Shown here: piece by piece, positions 13,857 to 14,321 of the stretch
Layout of the letters: each line of letters starts with the position of its first letter
How positions within the stretch are numbered: position 1 is the stretch's first letter
DNA from: Spirochaetales bacterium
Lineage (GTDB): Bacteria > Spirochaetota > Spirochaetia > SPDA01
Assembly (NCBI GenBank): GCA_004525155.1
Contig: SPDA01000011.1
Coordinates: 1-14,321, forward strand
Direction of reading: 5' to 3'
DNA: 14,321 bases
The notes under the pieces: model-generated
What the model was told of the DNA's origin: nothing
Databases searched by the model: none
The model's input: only the letters and a program-made list of their open reading frames with translations
Translations under genes and position numbers: made by a program

Positions 13857-14321
13857 TGTGCCCGCCACGTTCCTTGATCATTTCCTGGCGCTGCTGTTCC
13901 CGCACAAAGGCATTTTCCAGCCGTGAGTGAATGGTTTTAAACTGTTCCTCGCTTTTTATCCCGCAGGCTGCGATAACCTTTTTTTCGAGCAGATCGTAAT
14001 GCATGGTTTCCGTTTCGATGTTGCAGAAGGCGTTTGCCAGATAGACGATGAACACCACGTCCCGGTATTCCTTGTTGCAGGAAAGGGGTTCATGATGAAA
14101 TTTAATCGCTTCCACCAGGGAATCGGGAAAATTCCATTTATGCGCGATAAGTGCGCCTATGCCGGCGTGATTGAGTCCTGCTGTAATGTTTTCGAAATAG
14201 TTTGTATCTATATCCTTATCCTTGCAGAAGGCCGCCATCCGTTCAAGGAGATCCGGCTGAATATTGGCAAATATTATTTTTCCGATGTCGTGCAGAATGC
14301 CGCCCACGTAGGCGTCGTCCA
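13849..14321 (-). CDS. HDOD-domain protein, 5' part outside the window
   Basis: C-terminal part (about 156 residues) of an HDOD (HD-like output domain) protein. The visible sequence opens with AYVGGILHDIGK, the first histidine motif of the HD superfamily, and continues with LNHAGIGALIAHKWNFP and IKFHHEPL, typical of HDOD modules, ending in a charged, glutamine/arginine-rich tail. HDOD proteins act in bacterial signalling and motility regulation, often without clear enzymatic activity. The frame is open to the right window edge, so the start and any N-terminal receiver or other domain are not visible. Its 3' end overlaps mtnP, an arrangement with no obvious functional link. Confidence 0.85.
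   Translation of the reverse strand, partial: DDAYVGGILHDIGKIIFANIQPDLLERMAAFCKDKDIDTNYFENITAGLNHAGIGALIAHKWNFPDSLVEAIKFHHEPLSCNKEYRDVVFIVYLANAFCNIETETMHYDLLEKKVIAACGIKSEEQFKTIHSRLENAFVREQQRQEMIKERGGHNV

Overview
The window (about 14.3 kb, no RNA genes, CRISPR array or mobile element seen) reads as ordinary chromosome of a free-living or host-associated spirochaete, probably in the Treponema/Spirochaeta group. That assignment is inference. It rests on the mix of a multi-PAS soluble HisKA_2 kinase, a spirochaete-looking secreted/outer-membrane protein pair, Rex, a clostridial-type SerA and moderate GC, with Gram-negative envelope signals (signal peptides, a barrel ending in Phe). It was not checked by any search.

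Layout from left to right. (1) 12-1146 (+): a plsC-type lysophospholipid acyltransferase and a YjbQ/UPF0047 protein separated by one base. (2) 1147-1320: an AT-rich gap with inverted repeats and a possible promoter. (3) 1321-3570 (+): an orphan soluble sensor histidine kinase with four PAS-type segments. (4) 3597-5039 (-): exonuclease I (sbcB), convergent with the kinase. (5) 5040-5345: a non-coding gap with the sbcB promoter, an unassigned coding-like open frame and a strong minus-strand terminator. (6) 5346-7135 (-): a translationally coupled pair, a secreted SLH-like protein followed by an outer-membrane beta-barrel protein. (7) 7234-7464 (-): glutaredoxin, divergent from (8) 7561-8646 (+) adenosine deaminase, with back-to-back promoters. 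(9) 8756-11628 (+): rex-serC-serA, preceded by a perfect Rex operator. (10) 11667-12999 (+): a rhomboid protease and an exported protein of unknown function. (11) 12996-14321 (-): an HDOD-domain protein (cut by the window edge) followed by methylthioadenosine phosphorylase, convergent with group 10 and sharing its stop codon bases.

How the genes work together. Rex senses the NADH/NAD+ ratio, and SerA makes NADH while feeding serine synthesis through SerC. The operator in front of rex therefore suggests redox-controlled serine biosynthesis with rex autoregulation. Adenosine deaminase and methylthioadenosine phosphorylase are both purine/nucleoside salvage enzymes but lie in separate transcription units.

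The most interesting signals are these: the Rex palindrome sits exactly between the -10 box and the start codon of a serine operon; three genes (sbcB, add, rhomboid) have a -35/17 bp/-10 promoter placed so that transcription would start on the A of the ATG, with no Shine-Dalgarno, suggesting leaderless mRNAs; and there is an uncharacterised secreted/outer-membrane pair. No defence system or clearly new multi-gene machine is visible.
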